Origin: Struthio camelus
Lineage: Eukaryota > Chordata > Aves > Struthioniformes > Struthionidae
Assembly (NCBI RefSeq): GCF_040807025.1
Contig: NC_090968.1
Coordinates: forward strand, 5,941,906-6,005,905
Reading direction: 5' to 3'
Length of the DNA: 64,000 nucleotides
A model generated the notes under the pieces. The model was not told the DNA's origin. It ran no database searches and worked only from the letters and a program-made list of their open reading frames with translations. Position numbers and translations under genes: made by a program. Each line of letters starts with the position of its first letter. The stretch's first letter is position 1. Below are positions 39,201 through 55,200 of the stretch, one piece after another.

Positions 39201-42200
39201 CAGGATCCTAGTGCCTGCTGCCTGGATGTTCGTGGCAGGAATCCAGCACTGCTGCTGTGTGACAAAGCCTTTCCCTTGCAGTTGGGGCCCCCTTTGGAAG
39301 CGTGATGTACGAGTTTGTTGGGAAATCGTCTCCCTTCCTGATCCTGGCATTCTTAGCCCTGCTGGATGGAGGTGAGAAGCCAAATGGTCTAATCCAACCG
39401 CAAAAAAATGCTCATGAAAAGATTTAAATATGTCTCTCTGAGGAACAAGCTCTCAGCACTTGTGTGAAAGAAGAGGCAGATTAATATGAAACAGGTGATA
39501 TCATCAGTATCAATTATTCTGTTACTGCTAAATTATATATTTTCTATCACCAGATGCCTGACACAGTAACATACTAAGAATCAGTCCCTCATTACTTAAT
39601 AAACTACTTGATTGCTTTATTAAGGTTGAATAACTTGTTCAGTAAAGCTCTTTCAACTGAATAGTCTTTGAAAAGGCAGATTAGTACTTTCTGCAGTCTC
39701 TTCACCATAGCCACATATGAATTAGTCTTTGCCAGCGTAAATGGGGGTTCTTGTTCATTCCCAGATAGCTGTATTATAAATGCAGATCATGATAGCTTTC
39801 AGAGTGTAATGGCAAAGTTACAGACAGTGGAAATGTGCATTTTTAGAGGGAATTATTAAGCTAATTTAATTATAGTCACAGTTACCATCTTTGCCTAGAC
39901 GTAAAGTAAGACATCTTTAATGAAGCATGTAAGAGCCTTTGGAAAATGAAACATAGATCCCCTACATTTGGAACATTTTTTTTTAATCTTATTCTTTTCC
40001 ACGTCTAATTTCTGTCATGCTCTAGTTGTGGCTCCCTAGCAGGCAACCAGCAGCCTGACAGAGAGCATTTGCATCTTTGCCTGCTTCATGCCTTGATAAA
40101 GCAGCTCAAACACAATCGCTGGCTCCTGCTTCCACTTAAGTCAATGGGAATTTTGCTGCCAACTTCAGTGGAAGCAGACCTGGGACCTAACTCTCTCCTT
40201 GCCCGTTTGAATGATGTCCCACTGGCACATTCACTGCGTCCCTGGGGTCTCTGTCAATGAAAGGCGTCCTACTGAAGGAAAAGCCAGAGGAAAATGTGGA
40301 TTGAAGTGATGCCATCTCAAGAAGTAAGTAAACAACACTGTTTTTTCTGTAGCTTTACAGCTTTGCATACTGCAGCCCTCTAAGATCTTCCCTGAGGTAA
40401 GTACAAATGTGCGCACGCATGTGATCTCGTGCCAGATAGTGAGAACAAAACAGGCCTGGATTCCCCAGAGGGGAAGGCTGCCTGCTTCACACTGAGTATG
40501 GATCTGAACGCGCATGAGCGAGCGCGCAGCCTGGCGCAGCACGCTTGGCATTCACACTTTCCTTCTCTGATTGCCTCCGTTGTAAACCACTCCCTCCCTT
40601 TCCTGTCACACAGAGCACCAAAGGCACACCAGTATTTACCTTGCTGCGAGACCCCTACATCCTGGTTGCTGCAGGTAAAAGCAGATGTCAGCATGCCACT
40701 GTGCTTCTCTTTGGGCACCTGTGTCTGCTGATTAAAGAGACTTACTTGCGGCATCTGCTGTATTTGAAATAGCAGCAGGGGAAGGCTCAAGTAGAGCATT
40801 TCTCTTTTTTCTCCCCATCAGGAGCGCTCTGCTTTGCTAACATGGGGGTGGCCATGCTCGAACCCACCTTGCCCATCTGGATGATGCAAACCATGTGCTC
40901 CCCAAAATGGCAGCTAGGTAGGTGCCTTGCTTTGCAGTCTTCACTTGTGAATGACTGCTCAATACTGGTTAGCTAGAATAGGTCATGCTTTGGCACTGAG
41001 AGAGGGATTAAATGATTTCTTCAGTCCTATTTTCTATCTTTCTAAAAGCCAATAAACATATACTGTCACCTGCACAGACTGAGTGGTCCCAGGCTGTGCA
41101 TTGCTCCAATTTCAGCTGGAAACATCCTTAGCGGTTGCTATACAATGTGCTTTCTCTCTATTATTGCAGAAATTGTGTAGGATTAGACTCCCCACAACAG
41201 CAATAACACTGGAAGAAAGGCTGCTTCATGCAAGGCAAGCCTGTTGAATCCTGCATCCTGCCGGGCAGATAATCATATTGTGCTGGGGTAAAATCATGGC
41301 TGGCCAGATGGATTTTGCATAGGCAGCTTTAAGTAAACTAAGGCCATTTAGAGAGTCGCAGGGAGGGCAGGATGGCACATACTAATTACCATCTGCCTAG
41401 GAAATGTGATATGGAGATAGCATTGTCTGTGTTTGATACAAAAATAAAACTAATTGTTAAAAAATCCAATTGGCTGAGGAATGATCTGGGGGATGCCCCA
41501 GGCTACACTTAGTTCCCAAATTGAATTCCAACCTGGGAGCAGCAGGGCTGAGAAAGCTACTAATCGAGTTATTCTTCAGGCAGGCAGAAGCATCCATCCA
41601 GATAAGAGTCCCTGATGCTTCACATGAGCAAGTGACCGAGCAAGGATGGGTGAGGGCAAAGCAGACTCCTAAGCCTTCTGGCAGCAGGGAGAAGGGACAG
41701 CTTTCCTGTCGTATAGCTACAATAGTTATAGGCTGAGAAACGCCCTCAAAGCTACCCTGGTCACCACCGAACTCAAAGGGGATCTTTGCTGTGACTTAGC
41801 AGGAGGTGAAGTGACAGATGGGGGAACAAGAGGTTAGCAGACATCAAAGAAAATCCCAGATAAACTCACTAGATTTTTGGGTAGCTCAGATTTGGGAACA
41901 GTTTGGATTTAGATACAATTCCATCGAAAGTCATCGACCTAAAAAGCAATTATAAACTCTAGGGGCTTCTTTATTTGCATGCTTCAGTTTGCCCACTCCC
42001 ATAATTCTGGAAGAAACCAAAAGAGCTTGGACTAAACACACAGGATTAACTCTGTTTTATAGCTGTTAAAGAGAGGAAAGAAAATTAATCATAAATTGGT
42101 GTGTTTCAATAAGGAAGTTGTCTTAGTGAAATAGAGCTGATCAGCTTTCTTTATAGCCTCTGGGAGAGTATATTAAAAATAAACAACTGGTAAATCAGCA

Positions 42201-44658
42201 GGCAGTTCAAATATTTAATTTTGACTACATAATGATCCCTAAGCTTTTTATTTAAGCAGTTACGTTCCTCCTCCTTTTGTGAGCTAAAAGATGGAGGCAA
42301 AGGGAAAAAGGTGGAAGAGGAAGAAACTGTGCCAGAAGAAAAGAATGAACTTATTAAAGCAGTGGGAACAAAAAGTTCTGGCTTTAGTTTCTGGTTGTCT
42401 CACAGATCTTCTGGGTGAATAACTGCATCTCTGTGTGCCTCAGTTTCTCACCTCTGCGATAAGCAAACACACTTCCTTCTATGTCTCCCTCTGTCTTTAT
42501 ATAGGGATGCCACCCCATGTTTGTACAGGACCCAGAGCAACAAGGCAGCTAGAGCAGCTCTGCTGTAACACAGATATGTAGCAATGGTCATAGAGGAAAA
42601 AGAGAAGCACCATTGCATTTGAAGGGCACCCACAGCGTGTGCGCTGGACGTTGGTTTGCCTTGTCTGGTTCACATGCCAATATTCTCCAAACGAACCCTC
42701 CTAAAGTGGCAGTTAGCGAACGCTTTTGCAAATTCTTGATGATCCCTTGTATTTAAGGATTATACACTCTTTTTTTTTTTCCTCTCTCTCTCAGGGATGG
42801 CATTCCTTCCTGCTAGTATATCTTACCTCATTGGCACCAATCTCTTTGGGGTTCTGGCTCACAAAATGGGGCGGTAAGTGGAAAATAGGGATTTCAGAAC
42901 AGCCTGGTCTTGTGTTTTCAGCGTGACTTACGTTCATGCTGCTGTGAACGTCTTCCCTTTCCTAACTGTGGCCTCATTGCAGGTGGCTCTGCTCTCTCAT
43001 CGGAATGGTCGTGGTGGGAATTAGTCTCCTTTGCGTAAGTCGTAAGAGAGCTCCGAGATCCTTCTGTCGCAGGATCAGCAGGGGTAACGTGGGTGATGCG
43101 GTCCCTTCTGCAGAGACAGGAGAGTAAAGCCCCCAGCATTTACAAACTTCTCTTATGCACAGCAGTTCAGGTCATACAGGATTTTCTTCCATGCAACAAT
43201 AGCTTAACAAGCGGTGCCTGCTCTGCAGGACCTGAGACAGGATAAGCAGCGGGTATTGCGGATTAGAGTTAACGCATTCAGCCTATAGGAAACGCCCCAG
43301 GGTCCCTCTCTGCATCTCTAGCAGTAGTACAGATGCTGAGATACAGTGAAGGCAATGGGTACGAGGCTGCAAAGGAGAAATACGGAAGCTTCTCTCCTTG
43401 CACCAAGGCCTCTGATAATCGTGCTGTGAGGTTGAATCGTGGGCTCTGAAACTGGGTTACATGTCTAGCAGTTAGCAGATGTCCAGTGGCACTGTGCATC
43501 TGTTTCACAGATCTATATTACACCTCAAAGGACTTTCCACAACTCAGTTCTTCCGGCCTCATTCACATGTTCTCTCTTTCCTCTCAAAGGTACCTCTGGC
43601 AAAAAATATTTATGGGCTGATTGCCCCAAATGGTGGGCTTGGCTTTGCCATAGGTAAGGTGTCAGTGCTCAGTCTGGACAGCACAGTTCAAACACAGCTC
43701 CCATCACCACCCTTGGGGAAGGCAATGACTGATCAAGTTGTTCTTGCTTTGGGGCAGGAATGGTGGACTCCTCAATGATGCCTGTTATGGGTTACCTGGT
43801 GGACCTTCGCCACACCTCTGTCTATGGCAGCGTCTACGCCATAGCTGATGTCGCCTTCTGCATGGGCTTTGCTATCGGTATGGACTAACTCTTACCCATA
43901 TGACAACCTACACAGCGTAGATCTTCACTCAGTTTATCGTCCCCTCTTCTCTATCCAGTGTTCACAGGAAGCAACTAGCACTGCACTAGCACTAGTCTGC
44001 AATCCAGTGATCACAGATTTATTTATAGAGCCTCTCCAAACTGGAAAGGCACCTTTTGCTCTCTTTCTGTCATCTTAGCCATTTTTAATTTTTAAATGTA
44101 CAGGTCCATCCACAGGAGGTGCAATTGTACGAGCTATCGGGTTTCCTTGGCTGATGGTCATCATTGGAGTTATCAATATTGCTTATGCTCCTCTTTGCTG
44201 GCACCTGCGCAGCCCACCTGCTAAAGAGGAGAAGATTGTGAGTCTATCCTTAAAGTATAGGGTCTTGATAATCCAGAGATCATTTGTGGAACTAGAATAA
44301 ATTTGCCTAGGATTGTGCTTTCCCTTTTGGGCTCTACTCTTCCCTCAACAAAGGGACAGAAAACAGACAATAACAATCAGAAAAGTCTGGAGCTATAGTC
44401 CTTCCCCTAACTCGCAGGTTGTATTCCCTGTGCAAAAATTGTTAACTACTTTGGATTTCTCTCAAAGTGGTAATGTTCACATGCACTATTAAAATTAACT
44501 ACCATTTTTTTCCAAAGCATGATTTTTTTCTCTCCTTTACACAGGCAATTTTAAGCCAGGAATGCCCCATGCAAACCAAAAGCTACACCACACAGAAATC
44601 ACTGAGAGATTTCCCTCTCACAGATGACAGTGATGTGGAGACAGAAAACGCGGAATAG
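36239..44658 (+). CDS. SLC18A1: Vesicular monoamine transporter 1
   Basis: Fifteen coding exons: 36239-36362, 36641-37007, 37864-37922, 38410-38493, 38817-38909, 39282-39371, 40353-40396, 40614-40674, 40822-40917, 42795-42873, 42983-43034, 43590-43653, 43758-43877, 44104-44237, 44545-44658. They total 526 residues (human 525), all junctions in frame. It is a 12-helix MFS antiporter (DHA12) that exchanges lumenal protons for cytosolic serotonin and catecholamines in dense-core vesicles. TM1 carries the substrate-site Asp in [11 protein letters not shown]. The large lumenal loop after TM1 has N-glycosylation sequons at Asn58, Asn87 and Asn105 and Cys126, which with Cys333 corresponds to the known loop disulfide of the family. 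The ASVYTDD and [16 protein letters not shown] motifs are intact. The C-terminus is acidic ([11 protein letters not shown]), as expected for the trafficking tail. Identity as VMAT1 rather than VMAT2 rests on [13 protein letters not shown]-type residues and on ATP6V1B2 as neighbour. Confidence 0.95.
36808..36828 (+). promoter_or_regulatory. RE1/NRSE-like left half-site inside SLC18A1 exon 2
   Basis: CAGCACCACGGA matches the left half of the REST binding element exactly, and the right half is only loosely kept with shifted spacing. SLC18A1 is a neuroendocrine gene of the type REST silences. The site is within coding sequence for the lumenal loop, so it may be chance. Confidence 0.2.
40918..42794 (+). 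other. SLC18A1: Largest SLC18A1 intron (between coding exons 9 and 10)
   Basis: 1.9 kb with a GTAGGT donor and a strong polypyrimidine tract (T10 then CTCTCTCTC) before the CAG acceptor. No gene, structured RNA or recognisable repeat was seen. The other introns above 300 bases (37008-37863, 37923-38409, 38494-38816, 38910-39281, 39372-40352, 43035-43589) are likewise featureless. Confidence 0.75.
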
Positions 44659-45262
44659 CAAGTACCAGGATGCGCGCCCTGTTTTGAAGCTATATTATGT
44701 TTACAGAGCCATGGACATATTAGCCTCAAGAATAACAACCCAGCTTCTCCCAAAACTTGTGGACACAGGGTGGACATAGGAATCCTGGCCGTATCATTCA
44801 TCCGTTCTCTTGGCCACACGATCCACAGGAAAGAATAAAGAACGAGGATTTGAGCGCTCAATATATTCAGCTAAGCCACTCTTTTGCTGTGTGACCTCTA
44901 GGCAAGTCACCCAACCTCATCCTGTCTCATCCATAAAAAGGTTACAAAGATGGGAAAATCCTATCATCCTGTCCTACAGAAGAGCATTTGCCTGGGCACA
45001 GTCCACCCGTGTTTTAGGGGATGATATCAACATCTCTCCCAGAAAATTTCAGTGACATTTGTTAATGTCTTTAAAGTGCTTACTGCTCTTAGAAGAAAAG
45101 CAATGGAGAAGACTAATATAAAATCAGCAGCAGCAGCAGCAGCTCTGGAAGATTTCCTTCTCTGGAATTCTGCTAATCCTCAGCAGGAAATTTGTCTGTA
45201 ACAACAGGGCATCATCCATCTCTGTCACTGCCAGTCTGCCAATAAAGATATCATTATACTAT
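44659..45262 (+). other. SLC18A1: SLC18A1 3' UTR with (CAG)6
   Basis: Non-coding sequence follows the TAG at 44656-44658. An early AATAAA at 44834-44839 and a second at 45241-45246 offer two cleavage choices. A short (CAG)6 run is at 45125-45142. Confidence 0.6.
45241..45246 (+). terminator. SLC18A1: SLC18A1 polyadenylation signal
   Basis: Canonical AATAAA about 580 bases after the stop. The upstream AATAAA at 44834 would give a much shorter UTR. Choice between them is open. Confidence 0.55.
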
Positions 45263-46899
45263 TAATGTGCTCCATCCTCACCTGAAGTTTGCTTAACAAC
45301 AACAAAAAAAACCCTCCACCATTATCTTGGTATAGCTTTGTGTGCTGTGCTATTTACAAGCTACTTACGGATCTTTGGGCGCCTCTTCTCTCATTCAATA
45401 AATTAATTCATTTCCTTTGAGGAATTCTAAGAAAGTCAGGTAGAAATAAGGCTGAAACCAGTTTTAGACCCTTAGACATAGCCAGTGAAGCCAGTTAGAC
45501 CACTGGTGATGATAAGTGACTAATAGCAAATTTTAAAAAAATCACTGCGTCTCAGCTGAGACAGGGTAACAGACCGTCCTTGTTATCCCAGTCTACTGCA
45601 ATGAAAAGTACAATAGATTGGTTTAACTGCCATTTTGCAATTAACTAACCACACATTTAGAAACAGAGCAGCTGCACTACTTACATTAATCATTAAATAT
45701 AAAAACATTAAAAAGTATGGTAGTGATGTAAAGAGAGAGAGTTAAACAATAGAAGTCACCAAATTAATTATAGAAGTATCAGAGAAACTCCCATGATCCC
45801 ATTTTTTCCACTGTAACCTCAAACTCAGAACTTCTCCGGTTCCAGCGTTGGCAACACATGAACGTTCGTTTGTTTTGAATGAGGAGCTGTGTAATGCGCA
45901 GCCATTTTACTTGCCAGAAAGAATAGTTGATTCTGGAGCCCTAGAAGAACAATGTAGATGCTCTTGCCAGCATGGTAACAGGAGAATAACAATTCATCAA
46001 GATTTGGTACCTTATGACTCATGACCAAAGGTCATAAACAGCAAACAGCTATTGTCAGGCAAGCCCACGCTCATTATGGGCCTGCCTCACCTTGCATACA
46101 CAAGACGCAATTGTATTTCTTAGGCTGACTGGAAATGACTAATGCTAATCCTGTTCTCAAAAACTAGTTATTTTTATCTTCCACCTGTTTCCCTGTTTTG
46201 CCAAGATTAAAAAGAAAAACGTGTTTGCTTTCTGTGATGGAAGGAAAAAACTGAACCACTCTATGTGGGGATCTAGTCACTCCTCCACACTGCATCTCCT
46301 AGTTAAACATTAACTCTCAGCTTACATGCACGCCTGTGACTGGTTGCTTTGGAAACTCACCCCTTGTGACTAACGTGAAAGCAGACGAGCCTTTGATCCC
46401 TGCCCAGTGGGCTCCTTGCCAGCCAGCAGGGCTTCGCTGCTCAGATCAGGAAGGCAAGTCAGATTCCTTCCGCCAGCATGGGCGGTCAAGTCTCTGTAAT
46501 TAATAAATTAGTGGCAGCGCCAGTGATATGGATGGAGTTTCCCTGCTCTGAGAGGAGAGTTAGGTCACAATCTTTGAACCAAACGAACCAAAGCTTTTAA
46601 CGACGCTGCTGAAAGCACTGATCTGTCTAATTCTTGACTGCATTAACAGCGTTATAAACCGGTATCAGGGGCTTCAGGAGGTGGCGGGAGACAGCGGGGT
46701 GTCTCAGCAGCTCCCGGAGGAAAGGCTCCCCCTTGGGACCAGGCTTCGCAGACGGCCGTTTCCCTCATTTCAGTTTTGCCCTGAGCAGACAGGCTGCTAA
46801 GAATCAGCCGTCCTCTCAGTCCCTGTCACTGCGGCAGCTGCCGTTCCCTATTTCCAGGATCGCTGAGCTGCAGCGGAAGGGCAGCCACAGCCCGCGGCC
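45263..46899. other. Gap between SLC18A1 and MAK16, candidate synteny junction
   Basis: No gene is recognised. In human the neighbour of SLC18A1 on this side is LPL, while MAK16 sits more than 10 Mb away on 8p12, so this interval joins two blocks that are separate in mammals. The sequence is AT-rich to about 46650 and then climbs into the MAK16 CpG island. No repeat or duplicated flank that would explain the junction is visible. Confidence 0.6.
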
Positions 46900-47372
46900 A
46901 GACCCCTCTCCGCTGCGACCCTGGCGCCCCAAGCGAGGAGCAGGCCTCCGCCAGCGTCGCGACGGCCTGCGCTCCGCAGGGCCCGGCTGCGGCCCCCGGG
47001 CCCCCTCACAGCGCTCGCCCGGGAACAACGGCGTTGTAGGACACCACCGCGCCCTTTGGGTGGGCCAGGGCCCTGTCACAGAAAAGGCGCGTGGCTCAGA
47101 TCACCCCTCTGGTGGTTACAGCCGCGCACGGGCCCCTTTCTAAACGTTTTTCTTCCTACAAGCCGGGAAAAGGGCTGGATCCTGCGGGAGAACCTCGCCA
47201 CCCGAAGGAGAAACCCCAACCCGCCCCCAGCAGCCACGGCCGCCGCCATCTTAGCGCCCGCCCGCCTCCGCGCCCGCTCCGCTCTCGCGAGATCCCACTC
47301 TCTCGCGAGAGCCGCCGCCCCGCCCCGCCCCTTCCGGCCATGGCGGCGCGCTGAGGGCGCGGGGCTGCCACC
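46900..47372 (+). promoter_or_regulatory. MAK16: CpG-island promoter of MAK16
   Basis: High CpG density runs from about 46860 into intron 1. It contains a YY1-type motif in reverse (GCCGCCATCTTA, 47242-47253), two palindromic TCTCGCGAGA elements (47283-47292 and 47301-47310), and an ETS-type CTTCCGG (47331-47337) followed by a second YY1-like CCATGGCGGC. The start codon is at 47373 in a GCCACC Kozak context. No TATA box is present. This is the typical make-up of a ribosome-biogenesis housekeeping promoter. Confidence 0.75.
47283..47310. promoter_or_regulatory. Paired TCTCGCGAGA palindromes
   Basis: Two perfect copies of the 10-base palindrome, 18 bases apart start to start, 63 bases before the MAK16 ATG. 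This motif is a known core-promoter element of TATA-less CpG-island genes and is bound in methylated or unmethylated form by factors such as ZBTB33 and BANP. Tight pairing suggests cooperative use, which is inference. Confidence 0.75.
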
Positions 47373-51839
<4,467 letters not shown>

Positions 51840-52242
51840 CTCCTTCCTGGACTTGCATTTTGTACTGACTGACAGGACTCCAGATCTGTCACTAAAACTC
51901 CTCCGGTTTCCACCCATCTGAGCAGGACCCTCAAAAAATCCCACCCCCTGAGCATTCTAGGTAATAACTTTCTTTCTCCAAGAAGGATTTCTGTCCCACC
52001 CCAAGGGACTGCAGTGAGTTTGTGCAGTTCCTGCATTAAGTGCTGTTTAGTGAAGACTACCCACTTTCTTTGCAGCTACACTAGGCTGAGCTCGGACTGC
52101 TCCAGGAAAGAACCTGGACTGGGGACACCACTGCTTTGTTCTAAAGCTAGAAACACCTGGATGTGGCAAGGAAAACACAACTGTACCTTGTCTGGGGAGG
52201 TATGGGGCTAACAGAGAGGGAAGGACAAAGACAGTAACTTTA

Positions 52243-52248
52243 AATAAA
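52243..52248 (+). terminator. MAK16: MAK16 polyadenylation signal
   Basis: AATAAA in an A-rich stretch 404 bases after the MAK16 stop. Expected cleavage near 52260-52270 is only about 30-40 bases before the TTI2 stop codon on the other strand. Confidence 0.75.
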
Positions 52249-52255
52249 AAAATAG

Positions 52256-52261
52256 TTTACT
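52256..52261 (-). terminator. TTI2: Candidate TTI2 polyadenylation signal (AGTAAA variant)
   Basis: No canonical minus-strand AATAAA or ATTAAA is found between the TTI2 stop and the MAK16 last exon. The best candidate is the known variant AGTAAA, 37 bases past the TTI2 stop codon. Use of it would make the TTI2 and MAK16 transcript ends overlap by a few tens of bases. Confidence 0.4.
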
Positions 52262-52297
52262 ATACAAAAGCAGGGTGAACGTCGGATCAGCCATGCC

Positions 52298-55200
52298 TCA
52301 CGTGTTCTCTTGCACTTTCCTGATGCACTCCCGTACACGGCCCTCCTCACAGCTGCTGTACACTCCTTCCAGCAGGATCTGAAACAGGAAAAGCATCGGC
52401 TTTCAGTTCCTTGGCATACCCAGGTTTATGATTTTGCCTCCTCCCAGATATCTATTGGAGGAGAATGGCATCAAACATAGTATCTATAAGTGCCTTAACA
52501 CCTACCAAGTCAAGTGCTAATGTTGGGAGGTGGAACTGTGCTTTGGAAACAGTGTTGGACTGAGGAAGCAGGTGGGCTCGTGTCCCCCCCCCCTTTTTTT
52601 TTTTTTAAAAAGGGTAAGACAGCAGAGATTGAGCAGTAGTGCTGGGTCCCAGGCTCACCTTCACTTGCCCCTCAGAGCACCGATCCAGCAGGATGAGGCA
52701 CTCAGTGGCTCCCTGCAGCAAGGCTGCTTTTACTGGCTCTGGTGTTGAACCTTGGTCAGTGTGTACATCCCAGATCATCTTCAGGAGGGCCTTGAGGAGC
52801 ACAGGGAGCCTGCATGGCATTCTGCAAAGAAACAGGGCAAGTATTCATTATTCTAGATCTTCTTTGCGAGTCAAGGAAAAGCCCAGCCTTGCCTAGCAGT
52901 TCCTAGACAGTCCCCAGGAGAGCTGTTAGTTGCCATTTTGGATGTTAAGGAGGATTGTAGCTCTCCAGTGAGGCTGAAGGAAGCTGCCTCTTTCAGTATG
53001 CCCGCCAGAGGGAGGACACAGGCCCTGAACAGAGAGGACACCTAAGGACAGCATATCAAGAAACGCCTGTCAGCATCGAGGCAGCCTAATTCTCAGCACA
53101 GGACTTACTTCACAGTTTTGCCACACAGAAAACCTATAAGCATCACTTTGGAGAAAAACTAAATCGAACAGGCAAAAAAAAAAAAAAAAATCAGACCAAA
53201 ACAAGGACCCAGCTTAGCTTAACTATTGGGCCAAGTGCAAAAGGTTTTTGGCAAAGTTTTTTTAGTAAAGCAGTAGCACTAGTGATTCTTCCCTGTGACA
53301 GAGAGACTCTCTCAGGATTTCAGGGGCTTTTCCTCAGAAAACAGTAGCTTTGGCTCTGCAAGGGTTACAGCATTCAGGCTATGCTTTTACAGTATCATTC
53401 ACCCCAGAAAGGTACCTGGGCCAGGCATGCTCTATGGTGCATTGCAGTGTCTCCAGTATTCCCAGCCGAGCTTCCTCCTCAGGACCATCACAGACCTCTA
53501 GATACCCCAGGATAACCCGCTCCAGCCTCTTCAGGTGCCGGGCTATCTGGATGCCAAGTCTGCCAACACAGAGAAGTGCACACTGAGGAAGGCGGTACGT
53601 ACCAAGAAGGCAGGCCTCAGTCACCAAAGCCAAAAGGGAGTCACTGCAGGGCTGCCGTTGCTGCTCTCACCTCTGCACAAAGGCTGGCAGGGTCCTGGCG
53701 TACACCCGCCGCAGCGCAACACGATGCTCTGCCTCCATGTGGGTGAGAACCAGTTGCAAGACCTCATCGCAGGGGGCGGTTGGCCGGGCCTCCTTCTGGT
53801 GCCGCTGGGCTCTCTCCAGCACAGGCAGCAAGTCCAGCAAGCACAGCAGTACCGCCTGGTTCAGTACGAGACACAGGGAATGTGTGCAGCCTCTCAGATG
53901 TTCCCCCCAAAGCACTGTTAACTTCCAACCTCCCCAACCACACACAGCTGGAGCCACTCACCCAACAGACCTGACTGTCTCTGCTACCTGTTACCCCTGC
54001 GGCTGGCCCTCTTCAGTATAGCTGCCACCTGGAAGGGAACAGGCAGCAAGAGGTCTTCCTTCTCCCTTGTGATTTTCCTGAAATCTACCGAGTTATTTTG
54101 TCTCTTGGCAACAAGCATCAGCTAGTAATAACCCTAAGTTAGCCCAGGACTTCCTGCAAGGAGACAGAGGGTCTGCCTCCCTGTGTCTTGAGCTGTGCGC
54201 CTCATGGGATGGACATGCTATACTGTAAGGCAGATTCAAATTAAGCTCTGCTGTCCTACCTCGATGAGAGGGGCCTCACGCGAATAGAGATGGTTGTAAA
54301 GGGCATGGTACACCACTTGAGCTCTGTTGAACTGGCACAGATCAGCAGCCGGCTGCAACATCAGATAGAGCAACAGAACATTATTCCCATGCATCACATT
54401 CATCACCTGCTTAACCTAATCAAAGAGAACAGCCCTCACAAACCCAGGTTTTATTTAAAAAAAAAATCACCCTCTCAGATACTGCACATTAGGAGCACTG
54501 CTTACTTGTTAAAGGAAAGTGGGAGCAGGCTATAGGAGCTGCCGTTTATTTCCACGGTCTTATCTCCTAATGCTTTGCTCCTCAGATGTATGCTTTTTAC
54601 AGCATACATCACATTTTCACAGAATATTCACAGAGGCGGAAGAGATATTTATTGCCTCTGAGGTGCACTGGCAGACAAGTGAAGGGCCCAGCAAAAGGCT
54701 AAGCATCAGATTATTACTGCTACTAACCCAGTTCCCAGCCACAAGACAGTACATGCCCTCCCTCCTGCCCCCCAGCCTGTCATAAACAAAGACCAGGAAG
54801 GTAACCCAGGCAATAAGGCAGAACTGAACACACTTTAAGACTCAACTCAGCAGTTTTATAAATAGTGCTGACCAGCATTCCTTGGTTATGATTCACATGC
54901 AGGTGGACAAGGATGTTTTCCAATTGGCATATTAAATGCAGGTTGCGCTCCGCGGTGCATAGGAGCACCCACTTTCCCTCGCCTCACTGATTGCTGGTTT
55001 GCAGTTCCACTGCCACGCATTTAATACCCTGCCCTGCAAACCATTCTCAGGTTGAGCTACGAATCAGCTGAGTTCAAAAGATTGTAAGGCAATTCCTCGG
55101 TTAGCATAACAGATGCAAGAAATACAAACATGTGAATACAGAGGGACAGTATGAAAGATGCAGCAAAATCATGAGGTTAAAGGCAGAGCCAGGAACAGAA

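Noticed and set aside
36239-44658. VMAT2 (SLC18A2) as the identity of the transporter
   Set aside because: Some residues match VMAT2, but the TM4-TM8 and C-terminal sequence is closer to VMAT1, and the ATP6V1B2/LZTS1 neighbours are those of SLC18A1.
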